A stretch of 64,000 nucleotides of DNA. Origin: Streptomyces lunaelactis (lineage in GTDB: Bacteria > Actinomycetota > Actinomycetes > Streptomycetales > Streptomycetaceae). Position numbers and translations under genes: made by a program. The stretch's first letter is position 1. Every line of letters begins with the position of its first letter. The stretch spans positions 8,184,001 to 8,248,000 of the forward strand of contig NZ_CP026304.1 of assembly GCF_003054555.1 (NCBI RefSeq), given 5' to 3'. The notes under the pieces were generated by a model. It was not told where the DNA came from. It saw only the letters and a list, made by a program, of their open reading frames with translations, and ran no database searches. Below are positions 49,434 to 58,241 of the stretch, in pieces.

Positions 49434-49481
49434 AGGGAGAGCCTCGTATGGGAATAAAGGGAGAGCCTCGTATGGGAATAA
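49434..49481 (+). repeat. Perfect 24-bp tandem duplication of a ribosome site plus start codon
   Basis: AGGGAGAGCCTCGTATGGGA plus ATAA occurs twice head to tail, giving two in-frame ATG codons (49448 and 49472), each with its own AGGGAGAG. Confidence 0.9.
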
Positions 49482-51073
49482 GACGTCACTATCCGAGCCG
49501 CGGCATGTGGATGGGTCTGCGAGCATTGGTCATCACGATCGCCGTGCTGCTGGGCATGGCTTCTCCGCTGTCGGCCTCCGCGGCGGCCCCCACCGGCACG
49601 ATGAGCTTGAACCAGCTCGACTATCAAACAACCCAGCAGGTCACGGTCACCTACACAACGAGCCGGCCCAGTTCCACCAACTGGGTCGGCATCTATGCCG
49701 ATCCCGGCAACGGCCCGGTCAACGGCCAGCAGCTCGGGGCATCGACGAAGTGGGAGTACGCCCCCGGCTCCGCCGGCACCATCTCCATCCCGGCCTCCGG
49801 CCTCAGCGCCGGGGCCTATGTGGCCTACTACCTGTACAACGACGGCTACACCTGGCTGGCCAACCCGGTGAAGTTCCGCATCACGGACTCCGCGCGGGCA
49901 CGTACCGGTTCGATGAGCCTGGACGGGCTGGACTACCCGGCGGGTGACCCGGTCTCGGTTACGTACAGCACGAGCCAGCCCAGTTCCCTCAACTGGGTCG
50001 GCATCTACGCCGATCCAGGCAACGGCCCGGTCAATGACCAGTACGTCAGGCCCTCGACCAAGTGGCTCTATGCCCCTGGTTCCTCCGGCCAGATCTCGAT
50101 CCCGACCGCCGGTCTCAGCCCCGGCCACTACGTCGCCTACTACCTGTACAACGACGGCTACAGCCGGGTGGCCAGCCCGCTGAAGTTCCGCGTCGTGCCC
50201 TCCACCGCGGCCACCACACTCAAGGTGGTTTCCTTCAACACCTGGATGGCCGCCAGCCAGGTGACCGACGGCCTCACCAAGGCCACCAACTTCATCACCT
50301 CCAGCGGCGCGGACGTGGTGGCCCTGCAGGAAAGTGGCGGGTACCTCGCCAAGGATCTGGCACGAGACCTGGGCTGGTATTACTACCAAGGCCCCGGCAG
50401 CGTGGCGATCATCAGCAGGTACGCGATCACGCAGACCTTCGGGCCCGCGCTGGACAACACCGGGCTCGGCGCCCGGCTCAACCTGGGTGGCGGTAAGCAA
50501 GCCGTGGTGTGGTCGGTCCACCTGGACGCTTACCCCTACGGGCCTTACAACGCGTGCTACGAAGGCATGACGCCGGCACAGATCGAGGACGCCGAACGGG
50601 ACTCTTCCCGGCGGGTTGTGCAGATCAACGACATCCTCACCAGGGCGGCACCCGAGATCAACGCCGCTAAGAGCGGCGGCCCGCCGGTTTTCCTGGCCGG
50701 TGACTTCAACGCACCGTCGCATCTGGACTGGGTGCCTGCGGCCGCGAGCCAGAACTGCGGTTACAGCTCCGTCAACTGGCCGACCTCCAGGGCCGTCTCC
50801 GACGCCGGACTCAACGACTCGTACCGGGTCGTCAACCCCCTTTCTGCAACCATGCCGGGCGACACGTGGTCCCCCGTGTACCCCAAGAACAACGGCTCCA
50901 CCGGGCCAGACGAACCGCAGGACCGCATCGACTTCGTGCACTACGCCGGCTCAGCGACGCCGGTCAGTTCGGCGGCCGAGGTTCGTGGCACGCCACAGCC
51001 GGTTCCCGACAATCAGAACAACGAATGGGTCAGCGATCACCGCGCCGTGGTCACGACGTTCAACCTGACCTGA
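49448..51073 (+). CDS. Secreted endonuclease/exonuclease/phosphatase-fold enzyme with two tandem β-domains
   Basis: The 541-residue protein has a signal peptide (ALVITIAVLLGMASPLSAS), two repeats of about 95 residues that each contain NWVGIYADPGNGPVN and VAYYLYNDGY (Ig-like modules also seen on some secreted phosphatases), and a DNase I-like EEP domain with VVSFNTWM, DVVALQES, a WSVHLDAYPYGP loop, VFLAGDFNAPSH and the final SDHRAVV. Metal-binding and catalytic Asp/His positions look intact. It may be a nuclease or a phosphodiesterase of phospholipids or sugar phosphates. Either of two duplicated starts may be used. Confidence 0.85.
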   Translation: MGIKGEPRMGIRRHYPSRGMWMGLRALVITIAVLLGMASPLSASAAAPTGTMSLNQLDYQTTQQVTVTYTTSRPSSTNWVGIYADPGNGPVNGQQLGASTKWEYAPGSAGTISIPASGLSAGAYVAYYLYNDGYTWLANPVKFRITDSARARTGSMSLDGLDYPAGDPVSVTYSTSQPSSLNWVGIYADPGNGPVNDQYVRPSTKWLYAPGSSGQISIPTAGLSPGHYVAYYLYNDGYSRVASPLKFRVVPSTAATTLKVVSFNTWMAASQVTDGLTKATNFITSSGADVVALQESGGYLAKDLARDLGWYYYQGPGSVAIISRYAITQTFGPALDNTGLGARLNLGGGKQAVVWSVHLDAYPYGPYNACYEGMTPAQIEDAERDSSRRVVQINDILTRAAPEINAAKSGGPPVFLAGDFNAPSHLDWVPAAASQNCGYSSVNWPTSRAVSDAGLNDSYRVVNPLSATMPGDTWSPVYPKNNGSTGPDEPQDRIDFVHYAGSATPVSSAAEVRGTPQPVPDNQNNEWVSDHRAVVTTFNLT

Positions 51074-51274
51074 AGTACCGCCACACCGCAGCGAGGATGC
51101 TGCGTGCGTGAGAAGCCACCCTCGTGGACAGTCTTGAGTCAACCAGACATCGCCCCTGCCACCGCCCACCCCCTCGCCACAGGCGAATGGATCAAGAAGG
51201 GGCAGCCTCTCCGCCTGATCGGCGACTCCGGCACGGGCAGCAAGCAGCCGCAAGCTGACCTCACCGAACACACG

Positions 51275-51307
51275 ACGGCCCCGCCGCCCTCCGGGCGGCG
51301 GGGCCGT
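51275..51307. terminator. Strong GC hairpin after the EEP gene
   Basis: ACGGCCCCGCCGCCC pairs perfectly with GGGCGGCGGGGCCGT around TCC. It lies about 200 bases past the stop and works in either direction; no T-run. Confidence 0.7.
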
Positions 51308-51622
51308 CCACGCAGTGCCGTCATTTCGCATGCACACAACTCAGCCTCAAAGATCACCGACCGCCGTCAGGAACAATGCACCAACGCTGTCCTTGAACAT
51401 GCACGAAGCCACGATCGGGCTGCCGAACCCCGGCAGCCGCCGGGGAAGGAGCCGGACAATCAGCGGCCGACCATGGGCGAAGCGCCGGAAAGGGTAAAGG
51501 GATTGCAAAGCTGCGGGATGATCGCGTCCGGGCACCGTCCTCGAGGTGTCACCTGCTGACGGTCGTCCGCGCCCGTGCGGCGTGGTGTCGGCCCTATTCC
51601 CCGTCTTGCGGAGGACAATGAC
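51308..51622. other. Leader of the oxidase gene, nothing else seen
   Basis: No gene is supported here. GGAGG at about 51608-51612 is the ribosome site of the next gene. Confidence 0.4.
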
Positions 51623-53791
51623 ATGACGCGTACGTCAAGGTTGTCCCGGATGTTCCGGCTCAGAGGCAGAGGTTTCGTGCTCCTGGCCCTGACGGCGGCC
51701 ACGACCGCGCTTTTTCCGCTGGTCCCCTCTGTCGCAGGCCACGCAGGCCACGCAGGCCACGCAGGCCACGCAGGCCACGCAGGCCACGCAGCCCCCGCGC
51801 CGCACCTGCACTCGCCCCTCGGGCAGGCGGCACCGCCTGGCGCGCACCATCACGGGGCTCCTCCCGCTTCGGCGTTGGGGCCTGCCGCGCCCATCGGCGA
51901 CCCCGAATCACCCGCACCCGTGGTCGACCTGGCGCGCAGCGGCTGGACGGCCACCGCCGGCGACGAAGAGACCGCGGCCGAGGAAGGCCGTGCCCACCTC
52001 GCCCTGGACGGCAACCCCAGCACCTTCTGGCACAGCAAGTGGTCAAACGGGCCCGCGTCATTGCCTCATAGCATCACCATCGACATGCACCGCACAGCCG
52101 TCGTATCGGGACTCACCTACCAGCCACGCCCCACCGACATCCCCAACGGCCGGATCGGCGCGTACTCCATTGCCACCAGCACCGACGGCTTAACCTTCGG
52201 TGCGCCTGTGGCCACGGGCACCTGGAAGGACGACGGCTTTGTCAAGAGCGCCACGTTCGCCCGGCCGGAAACCGCCCGTTTCGTGCGGTTGACCGCCACC
52301 AGCGAGGCCGGGGGGCGCGGACCGTGGTCCTCGGCCGCTGAACTGCACCTGAGTGGCCCTGCCAACCCCGCGGCCCACGGCGCGTGGGGACGGACGATCA
52401 GCTTCCCGCTGGTGCCGGTGGCCACCGCGGTACTGCCCAACAACAAGCTACTGGCCTGGTCCGCGTTCGCCACCGACGGCTTCGGCGGCAGCAACGGCTA
52501 CACCCAGACCGCGATCATGGACCTGACCACCGGCGAGATCACCAGGCGGCGCGTCGACAACACGGGCCACGACATGTTCTGTCCCGGCACAGCGGTACTC
52601 AAAGACGGGCGTGTCCTGGTGACCGGCGGCAGCAACGACCGGCGCGCCAGCATCTACGACCCGGTCACCAACGAGTGGACCTCGACGACCGGTATGAACA
52701 TCCCGCGCGGCTACCAGGCCATGACGCTGCTCTCCAACGGCGACGCGTTCGTTCTCGGCGGGTCCTGGAACGGTGGCATAGGCGGCAAGGACGGCGAGGT
52801 CTGGTCGGCTGCCAGCGGCACGTGGCGCAGACTGCCCGGCGTGCCGGTCAAAACCACCATGACAGACGACCCTGCGGGTCCCTACCGGGCTGACAACCAC
52901 CAATGGCTGCACGCCATCTCCGGCGGACGGGTCCTGCACCTTGGTCCCAGCAAGCAGCTCAACTGGATCTCCACCCGGGGAGACGGCAGCATCACCCCGG
53001 CCGGCACCCGCGCGGACAGCACCGACGCGATGAATGGCAACGCCGTCGCCTACGACATCGGCAAGCTCCTCACCCTGGGGGGCGCCACTGCCTACGAGAA
53101 GGCCCCAGCCACCAACCGCGCCTACACCGTCGACCTGAACGGGGGGAAGAAGCCCATCAGCGCCCGCACCGGCGACATGTCTCACGCTCGGGCCTTCAGC
53201 AACAGCGTCGTCATGCCGGACGGAAAAGTCGCCGTCTTCGGAGGACAGTTCACCCCGGTGCCCTTCAGCGACGACCGTTCCGTCCTGACCCCCGAGATCT
53301 GGGACCCCGCAACCGGCCGCTTCACTCCGATGGCGTCCATGGCCGTACCCCGCAATTACCACAGCGTCGCCAACCTGCTCCCCGACGGGCGCATCTTCAC
53401 CGGCGGCGGTGGCCTGTGCGGCGGCTGCACCACCAACCACCCCAATGGAGCGATCTTCACTCCCCCCTATCTACTCAACCCCGACGGCACCGAAAGGACC
53501 CGGCCCCGCCTGATCAGCACCATCCCCACCAGGACGGCCCACGGGGCGAGGCTGCCGGTCAGGACCGACACAGCCATCGCCTCCTTCGCCCTGGTACGAG
53601 CCGGAGCCGCGACCCACTCCACTGACAACGACCAGCGACGCGTTCCCCTGACCTACCGTCAGACAGGCACCCACGCCTACGAGCTCGCCATTCCCACCGA
53701 CCCCGGCGTCGCACTGCCCGGCACCTACATGCTCTTCGCACTCGACATGCGAGGGGTCCCTAGTAAGGCGGCACTCCTCACCCTCAACTGA
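51623..53791 (+). CDS. Secreted galactose-oxidase-like copper radical oxidase
   Basis: The 722-residue enzyme has a signal segment, a run of six GHA tripeptides, a discoidin (F5/8 type C) domain, a seven-bladed kelch domain and a C-terminal DUF1929 domain, the layout of fungal galactose oxidase. Key residues are kept: Cys320 in HDMFCPG and Tyr364 in PRGYQAM (the thioether-linked radical pair), Tyr579-His580 in NYHSVANLLPDG and His665 in THSTDNDQRRVPL (copper ligands). It should oxidise a primary alcohol of a sugar or glycan to an aldehyde with release of hydrogen peroxide. ATG 51623 follows GGAGG. Fragments of related genes occur at 12.7-14 and 37.7 kb. Confidence 0.9.
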   Translation: MTRTSRLSRMFRLRGRGFVLLALTAATTALFPLVPSVAGHAGHAGHAGHAGHAGHAAPAPHLHSPLGQAAPPGAHHHGAPPASALGPAAPIGDPESPAPVVDLARSGWTATAGDEETAAEEGRAHLALDGNPSTFWHSKWSNGPASLPHSITIDMHRTAVVSGLTYQPRPTDIPNGRIGAYSIATSTDGLTFGAPVATGTWKDDGFVKSATFARPETARFVRLTATSEAGGRGPWSSAAELHLSGPANPAAHGAWGRTISFPLVPVATAVLPNNKLLAWSAFATDGFGGSNGYTQTAIMDLTTGEITRRRVDNTGHDMFCPGTAVLKDGRVLVTGGSNDRRASIYDPVTNEWTSTTGMNIPRGYQAMTLLSNGDAFVLGGSWNGGIGGKDGEVWSAASGTWRRLPGVPVKTTMTDDPAGPYRADNHQWLHAISGGRVLHLGPSKQLNWISTRGDGSITPAGTRADSTDAMNGNAVAYDIGKLLTLGGATAYEKAPATNRAYTVDLNGGKKPISARTGDMSHARAFSNSVVMPDGKVAVFGGQFTPVPFSDDRSVLTPEIWDPATGRFTPMASMAVPRNYHSVANLLPDGRIFTGGGGLCGGCTTNHPNGAIFTPPYLLNPDGTERTRPRLISTIPTRTAHGARLPVRTDTAIASFALVRAGAATHSTDNDQRRVPLTYRQTGTHAYELAIPTDPGVALPGTYMLFALDMRGVPSKAALLTLN
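51734..51787 (+). repeat. Six 9-bp repeats encoding (GHA)6
   Basis: GCAGGCCAC is repeated six times without a mismatch just after the signal segment, giving a Gly-His-Ala tract. The array can change length by slippage. Histidines spaced every three residues could bind copper. Confidence 0.9.
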
Positions 53792-53902
53792 CGGAACAGG
53801 CAGGACGGGGCAGCCGGTTGCAGCCATTCCACTCCTGCGCGAGATCCCCTGTCGATGCCATGGGCACTCCCGGCTTTCGCACGTGGTGCCGATAGGAACG
53901 GC

Positions 53903-54650
53903 TTACCGTCGTCCTGAACCATGTCGCGATGACGGCAACTCGCGCTCAGGCGTGCTTGTCTTTTGACGTACCGAATGGAGCCGGCTGCGTTCGCCGGACT
54001 TGAAGCAGGCCAGCGCGGCCATCGTGATGCGGCCGCGGGAGGCGCCATTGAACCGAACCACGGGTGTGCCCCCTCTGGGTGCCCGGGTGCGTCCTTGGTG
54101 CGACGTCATCGAGACGGCGGCTTCGTCCTCGAAGACCAGCCATGCCCCGAGCGCCTCCGCGGTGGCTTGCCCGGGGCCAGGTCTCCTTCACCCAGCCGGC
54201 CACCGCCGCATCGTCAGGTTCGGCCGCCCGCCGCGCAGGCTGCTGACACGACCAGCCATGCCGCTGCAGCAGCTCCCACACACTGTGGACCGACAACGAC
54301 ACCCCCTGCTGGTCCGCGACCAGCAGCCGCACCCGCGAGAGCGTCCACCGCTCTTCCGCCCAGCCCTGGGCCATCGCACCTTCCAGCAGGAGCAGTTCGA
54401 GCATGGCGAAGTCGCCGTCATCGACCTTCGGCCGCTTCGCAGGCCCCGAAGTCCGCAGTGTCGCTCGCCCTCTGTCCCGCCAGGACCGGCGCCACCTTTC
54501 CACCGACCGCACACTGACCCGCAGCCCTTTGGCTATCACCGAGTTCTGCTCATCCCGCTCAAAGCCGCCGACGGCGAGCATGCGCACCCGCTCCCGCGCA
54601 GCCTGACCCTGCGGAGTGAGACCACCACCCTGCGCATACCTCATGGCCAC
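53903..54650 (-). pseudogene. IS630-family transposase remnant
   Basis: The minus strand encodes GLTPQGQAARERVRMLAVGG, an HTH (VIAKGLRVSVRSVERWRRSW) and a second winged HTH (LSVHSVWELLQRHGWSCQQP). Near 54130-54180 the frame shifts and resumes as TSHQGRTRAPRGGTPVVRFN and GASRGRITMAALACF, then the end is lost. Both catalytic halves are damaged. Confidence 0.8.
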
Positions 54651-54665
54651 GAACTACCGCAGGGA

Positions 54666-55050
54666 TCAAGTGATGTCACCCCCGAATACTCGACGGAAAG
54701 CTGAGTAACGCAGTGAGCCGAGTTGCCGGTGGGTGATGTGACAGCAGGCCAGTTTCAGGAACGCTTCGTCAATGTCGGGTCGGCGTTCCCAGCGGATGCG
54801 CAGGCGTCGGAAGCCGTGGAGCCAGGCGGAGGCGCGCTCGACCATCCAGCGGTAGATGCCCAGTCCGGTGCCGTGCCGCATGACTCGGCGTGCGAGGGCC
54901 GGCACGATGCCGTGGGCACGGACCCGGTCACGGTGGATGTCATGGTTGTAGCCCCGGTCGGCGAAGAGTGAGTCGGTGAACCGCCCCCGCGTCCACGTCG
55001 GCTGAGGACGGCCGGGCCGGACATGGCGGCAGCCACCCGACGGCCCGGCC
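54666..55050 (-). pseudogene. IS5-family transposase, C-terminal fragment
   Basis: SLFADRGYNHDIHRDRVRAH, then GTGLGIYRWMVERASAWLHG and FRRLRIRWERRPDIDEAFL is the C-terminal third of an IS5-type transposase. The N-terminus is missing; upstream sequence runs into the end of the ABC exporter gene. Confidence 0.8.
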
Positions 55051-55056
55051 CACAGG

Positions 55057-56973
55057 TCAGAGATCACGTGAGGGAGTGATCGTCGTCAGCGTTCCCGAGT
55101 CGACCTCGATGATGGTGTCGGCGTAAGAGGCCAGTCGCAGGTCGTGAGTGATGAGGAACGTGGTGCGCTCGGTGGTCAGGCGGCGAAGGGGTTCCGTGAT
55201 TCGCTCCGCGGATTCGTCGTCCAGACCCGATGTGGGTTCATCAAGGACGAGGACCGGTGCGTCACGGATCATGGCACGCGCGATGGCGAGTCGGCGGCGT
55301 TCCCCTCCGGAGAGGAGCAGTCCCTGCCGACCGACCGACGCGGCGTACCCGTCGGGTAAGACGCTGATGAAATCGTGCGCGTCGGCGGCCTTGGCGGCCG
55401 CGGTGATCTGCGCATCGTCGGCGTCAGGGCGGCCGTAGGCGATGTTCTCTCGGATTGTCCCTTCGAAGAGCATGCTTTCCTGCGGCAGGAGGCACACGTT
55501 CTGGCGCAGTGATGCGGCCGTCATGTGGGCTATGTCCAGACCGTCGAGAAGAATGCGGCCGGCCGATGGAGCGTAGAAGCGTAGAAGGAGCTTGCCGATC
55601 GTGGACTTGCCGGCGCCGCTCGGTCCCGTGATCACAACGAGGTGACCGGGTGCGGCAGTGAGCGAGGCCTCCCACAGCGATGGCCGGGCCGCACCGGGAT
55701 AGAAGAAGTCGACGCTTTCGAAGGCGATCGAGCCGCGGGCTGATGGGAAGGTGTCGGACGGGGTCGGCTGGTCGGGGCTCAGCGCGTGTGGAGTCTTCGG
55801 ATGCCTGCCGGAGCCGCGGCGGGACCCAACGGTCGTGCGTCGCAGTCGGACGGTCTCCCGAAAGTGCGGGCCCCTCGCAGTCTTGTCACGGGGCATGCGT
55901 TCCGCAGGACCGTCCTGGACGGTGACGAGCCCGTCAGCGGGTGTGTCGACGGGGCGGGCTGCGAGCACCTCAAGGACGCGTTCCGCCGCGGCCGTCGCAG
56001 ACGACATCTGGATCAGAAGTGCGCTGACCTGCTCCAACTGGGGATACACGCGCCCGATGTATGCCGAGAAGGCCAGGAGGCCGCCGATGGTGAGCCGATC
56101 GGCGGAGATCTGCCAGGCTCCGATGCCCATGATGAGCAGGACGCTGAAGGTTTCGACGAACCCGCTGAGGGGCCGATAGGCACCGTCCAGGAGCGCTTGG
56201 CGCAGATTCGCACGCATCCATGTCCGCCCTTCGCGGTGCACCCTCGCACGCTCCGCCTCCTGCCGGTTGTACGCCTGGACGACGGGCATGTTGACCAGGT
56301 TCTCTTCCAGAAGGGAGGCGAGCTGTCCGTTGCTGTCCCGCTCCTGCCGGGTCGCGGTCCGCATGCGCTTGGAGAATGCACGGGCGACCAGCCAGAACAC
56401 GGGAGCGGCGACGACTGTCACCAGGGCGAGGGGCCAGCTGATCCAGAAGGCGGCGGCGGTGAAGAACACGATCTCGAACACGGCGGTGACTGCTGCTACC
56501 GGCGCGGAGGTGACCAGGGACTCCACTGCCTCGATGTCGCCGGTGAGCCTTGCCACCAGGTCTCCGATGCCACGCTTTCCGAAATAGTCCGGGGGCAGCT
56601 TCTGCAGATGCTGAAACGTGCGGTCACGCAACTGGAGCAGAAAGTGCTCACTCACCCAGTCGGCCAGATAGGACCCCGCGAATCCGGCCAGTCCACCGAG
56701 AACCGCCAGGGCGAGCCATGCCGCGGCGGGCAGCCAGAACGCAGAGACCCTGCCGGTGACAAGCACATTGTCAATGAGGTAGGAGACCAGCCCGATGGAG
56801 GCTGTCTGGAAGCCCGCGGAGAGTATGAGCAGCAACAAGGTTGCCGCCATGGCGGGTCTGTTCTTCCGGGCCAATGGCCAGAATTCCTTGAAGCTGGCAA
56901 CAGGCGATGTTCTCGCATGACGGATTCGCTGTCCGCGCGTGCTTGCGGCTGCTGGCATGGCTGACTGGTTCAT
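55057..56973 (-). CDS. ABC exporter (membrane and ATPase domains fused), linked to the small peptide gene
   Basis: The 638-residue half-transporter should work as a homodimer. Six membrane segments (residues about 25-330) include coupling-region PPDYFGKRGIGDLV. After a long, Arg/Pro-rich linker (about 370-420) comes the ATPase: Walker A ITGPSGAGKSTIG, signature LSGGERRRLAIARAMI, Walker B VLVLDEPTSGLDDE and the switch His in LITHDLRL. There is no C39 peptidase domain. ATG 56973 is chosen by comparison with the truncated copy (MNQS versus MDKS). It follows the 55-residue peptide gene on the same strand across a hairpin of conserved pairing, which suggests that the peptide or its product is the cargo. 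Confidence 0.88.
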   Translation of the reverse strand: MNQSAMPAAASTRGQRIRHARTSPVASFKEFWPLARKNRPAMAATLLLLILSAGFQTASIGLVSYLIDNVLVTGRVSAFWLPAAAWLALAVLGGLAGFAGSYLADWVSEHFLLQLRDRTFQHLQKLPPDYFGKRGIGDLVARLTGDIEAVESLVTSAPVAAVTAVFEIVFFTAAAFWISWPLALVTVVAAPVFWLVARAFSKRMRTATRQERDSNGQLASLLEENLVNMPVVQAYNRQEAERARVHREGRTWMRANLRQALLDGAYRPLSGFVETFSVLLIMGIGAWQISADRLTIGGLLAFSAYIGRVYPQLEQVSALLIQMSSATAAAERVLEVLAARPVDTPADGLVTVQDGPAERMPRDKTARGPHFRETVRLRRTTVGSRRGSGRHPKTPHALSPDQPTPSDTFPSARGSIAFESVDFFYPGAARPSLWEASLTAAPGHLVVITGPSGAGKSTIGKLLLRFYAPSAGRILLDGLDIAHMTAASLRQNVCLLPQESMLFEGTIRENIAYGRPDADDAQITAAAKAADAHDFISVLPDGYAASVGRQGLLLSGGERRRLAIARAMIRDAPVLVLDEPTSGLDDESAERITEPLRRLTTERTTFLITHDLRLASYADTIIEVDSGTLTTITPSRDL

Positions 56974-57040
56974 CTGGCGCGTATCACCGATGCTGGGTTG
57001 GAGTGCTGCGTTGGTAAATGTCGAGCCGTCCCCCGGCAAA

Positions 57041-57073
57041 CCGTGGCCGCAGCAATTCATGCTGCGGCCACGG
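57041..57073 (-). other. Strong hairpin between peptide gene and ABC exporter gene (copy B)
   Basis: CCGTGGCCGCAGCA pairs with TGCTGCGGCCACGG around ATTCA. Compared with copy A one C-G pair has become T-A, keeping the stem. It may attenuate exporter expression relative to the peptide, or stabilise the peptide mRNA. Confidence 0.75.
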
Positions 57074-57225
57074 CTCTTCATCCAGGAGATCGGAGTTGAT
57101 GGCCGTGAGGAGCGGTGACGGTATCAATCTCCGATTCCCCGTTCAGCGGACGGAGAGACCTCCGGCGCTGTCATCCGTGGGGCCAGCCATCGACACCGCC
57201 GGAATCTCTCGAATCCGCAGGACCG

Positions 57226-57393
57226 TTACCGGCGGCAGGCACCCCTGCCGCCGGCCGAGCGGCGCTGGCCACCGCCACACCCGCCACGCCCGACGCCCTG
57301 CTGGCCACGCCCGGCGCCCTGCTGGCCACGCCCGGCACCCTGCTGGCCACGCCCGGCACCTTGCTGGCGAAGCCCGAAGAAACCAAATTCCAT
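57226..57393 (-). CDS. Small basic Gly/Gln/Arg-rich peptide with four heptad repeats (55 aa)
   Basis: I do not recognise the family. The product starts MEFGFFGLR, carries four tandem heptads (QQGAGRG three times, then QQGVGRG), continues GGCGGGQRRSAGGRGACRR and stops. It holds many Arg and one acidic residue, with two Cys. AAAGGAAG lies eight bases upstream of ATG. The heptads are 21-bp DNA repeats, so their number may vary between strains. A different frame starting seven bases upstream is longer but is not preserved in the paralogue. The gene has its own candidate promoter and precedes an ABC exporter, suggesting an exported peptide. Confidence 0.75.
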   Translation of the reverse strand: MEFGFFGLRQQGAGRGQQGAGRGQQGAGRGQQGVGRGGCGGGQRRSAGGRGACRR

Positions 57394-57498
57394 GACTCAT
57401 ACTTCCTTTCGGTGTTGGATTTCAGGGGCCCTCAGACCCCACCTACCGGCCGCCTCGATTGACCACCATGGGTTGGTTAAACCGGCGACCGTCACCTG

Positions 57499-57529
57499 AT
57501 AGTACGGACATGAAGCCAGAGGCACTCAA
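57499..57529 (-). promoter_or_regulatory. Candidate promoter of the peptide gene (copy B)
   Basis: TTGAGT (57529-57524), 19 bases, TACTAT (57504-57499) on the minus strand, identical boxes to copy A with a largely different spacer. About 105 bases of leader would precede the peptide start and contain a conserved GGGG/CCCC pairing. Confidence 0.6.
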
Positions 57530-57607
57530 TCGGAACTCAAAACATTCTTCTTTCTTCTGGCGGAGTGTTACTCCTGCAGCAGCACGTCGTGATCCGGACA
57601 ACGCGGA

Positions 57608-57638
57608 AATGCTGGTCGCGATTCCCGCGACCAGCATT
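57608..57638. other. Conserved 13-bp hairpin upstream of the peptide gene (copy B)
   Basis: AATGCTGGTCGCG pairs with CGCGACCAGCATT around ATTCC. Two pairs differ from copy A and both are compensated. Confidence 0.7.
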
Positions 57639-57699
57639 CCGTTGGTGAACTCGTTTTGTCCCCAGCACGACTCGAATCAGCGACCGAAAGGGTGCGGGG

Positions 57700-58241
57700 G
57701 CAGCGCCGTGGCGACGGGTATTCGTCTCCACCGGGATTTTCGGTGTCCGCTGTTCACGGCAGTGCCCTTGTTCACGAAAGTGCCTTCGATCAGACCCGAT
57801 CCCAGGGAAGCGGTAGCCCCGCGTAGAAGGGTGTCCGGGTGTCCAGGTCGGGCCGACGGCCGGCCGCTCGAAGGGTCACGGTCGCCGCCATTGCCGCCAC
57901 ATCGGGAGATGACCGTGACCGCGTCGAGCAGGTGTCCCCCGCACCTGGTCCACGAAGGGCGGTCAACACGCAGGACACGCGCCGCGATGCCTTGAGTGCG
58001 CGGTGCCCGGCTGGCCCCTGACGGCACTGCGCGAAGCTCGGGCAGTCCGCCCAGCCGTCGACAAACTTACGGGCGCCGGCCAGGGTTTGACCATCCGTAG
58101 CGCCACATCACGCATACGCAATAAACTGTGCCGGAGGTCCTCCGGCCACCTGCACACCACCGGGTCTCGCAGCCCTGTCAACTGGTCGTCCAGCGCGGGA
58201 AGGTCTCGGCGCAGAGGGTGGCAGCGGACCGCGGAGGCCGA
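57700..58241. other. No intact gene seen
   Basis: Short open stretches on both strands but nothing with a start, ribosome site and recognisable content. The last bases (GGAGG at 58233-58237) serve the next gene. Confidence 0.4.

Larger units (their letters stand above)
56480..57690 (-). repeat. Diverged duplication, copy B
   Basis: Counterpart of 11116-12373; collinear from the ABC gene 5' part through both hairpins. This copy adjoins the full exporter gene. Confidence 0.85.

Noticed and set aside
49373..50941. 522-codon minus-strand frame
   Set aside because: It mirrors the EEP-domain gene, which has signal peptide, duplicated domains and catalytic motifs on the plus strand.
51734..51787. 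Short tandem repeats considered as iterons or a CRISPR-like array
   Set aside because: Nine-base units without spacers, in frame inside a clear CDS.
57143..57400. 85-codon frame (MSHGIWFLRASPARC...) overlapping the peptide gene
   Set aside because: It starts seven bases upstream of the chosen ATG in another frame. In the paralogous copy it ends after five codons, while the chosen frame is kept, so the longer frame is incidental.
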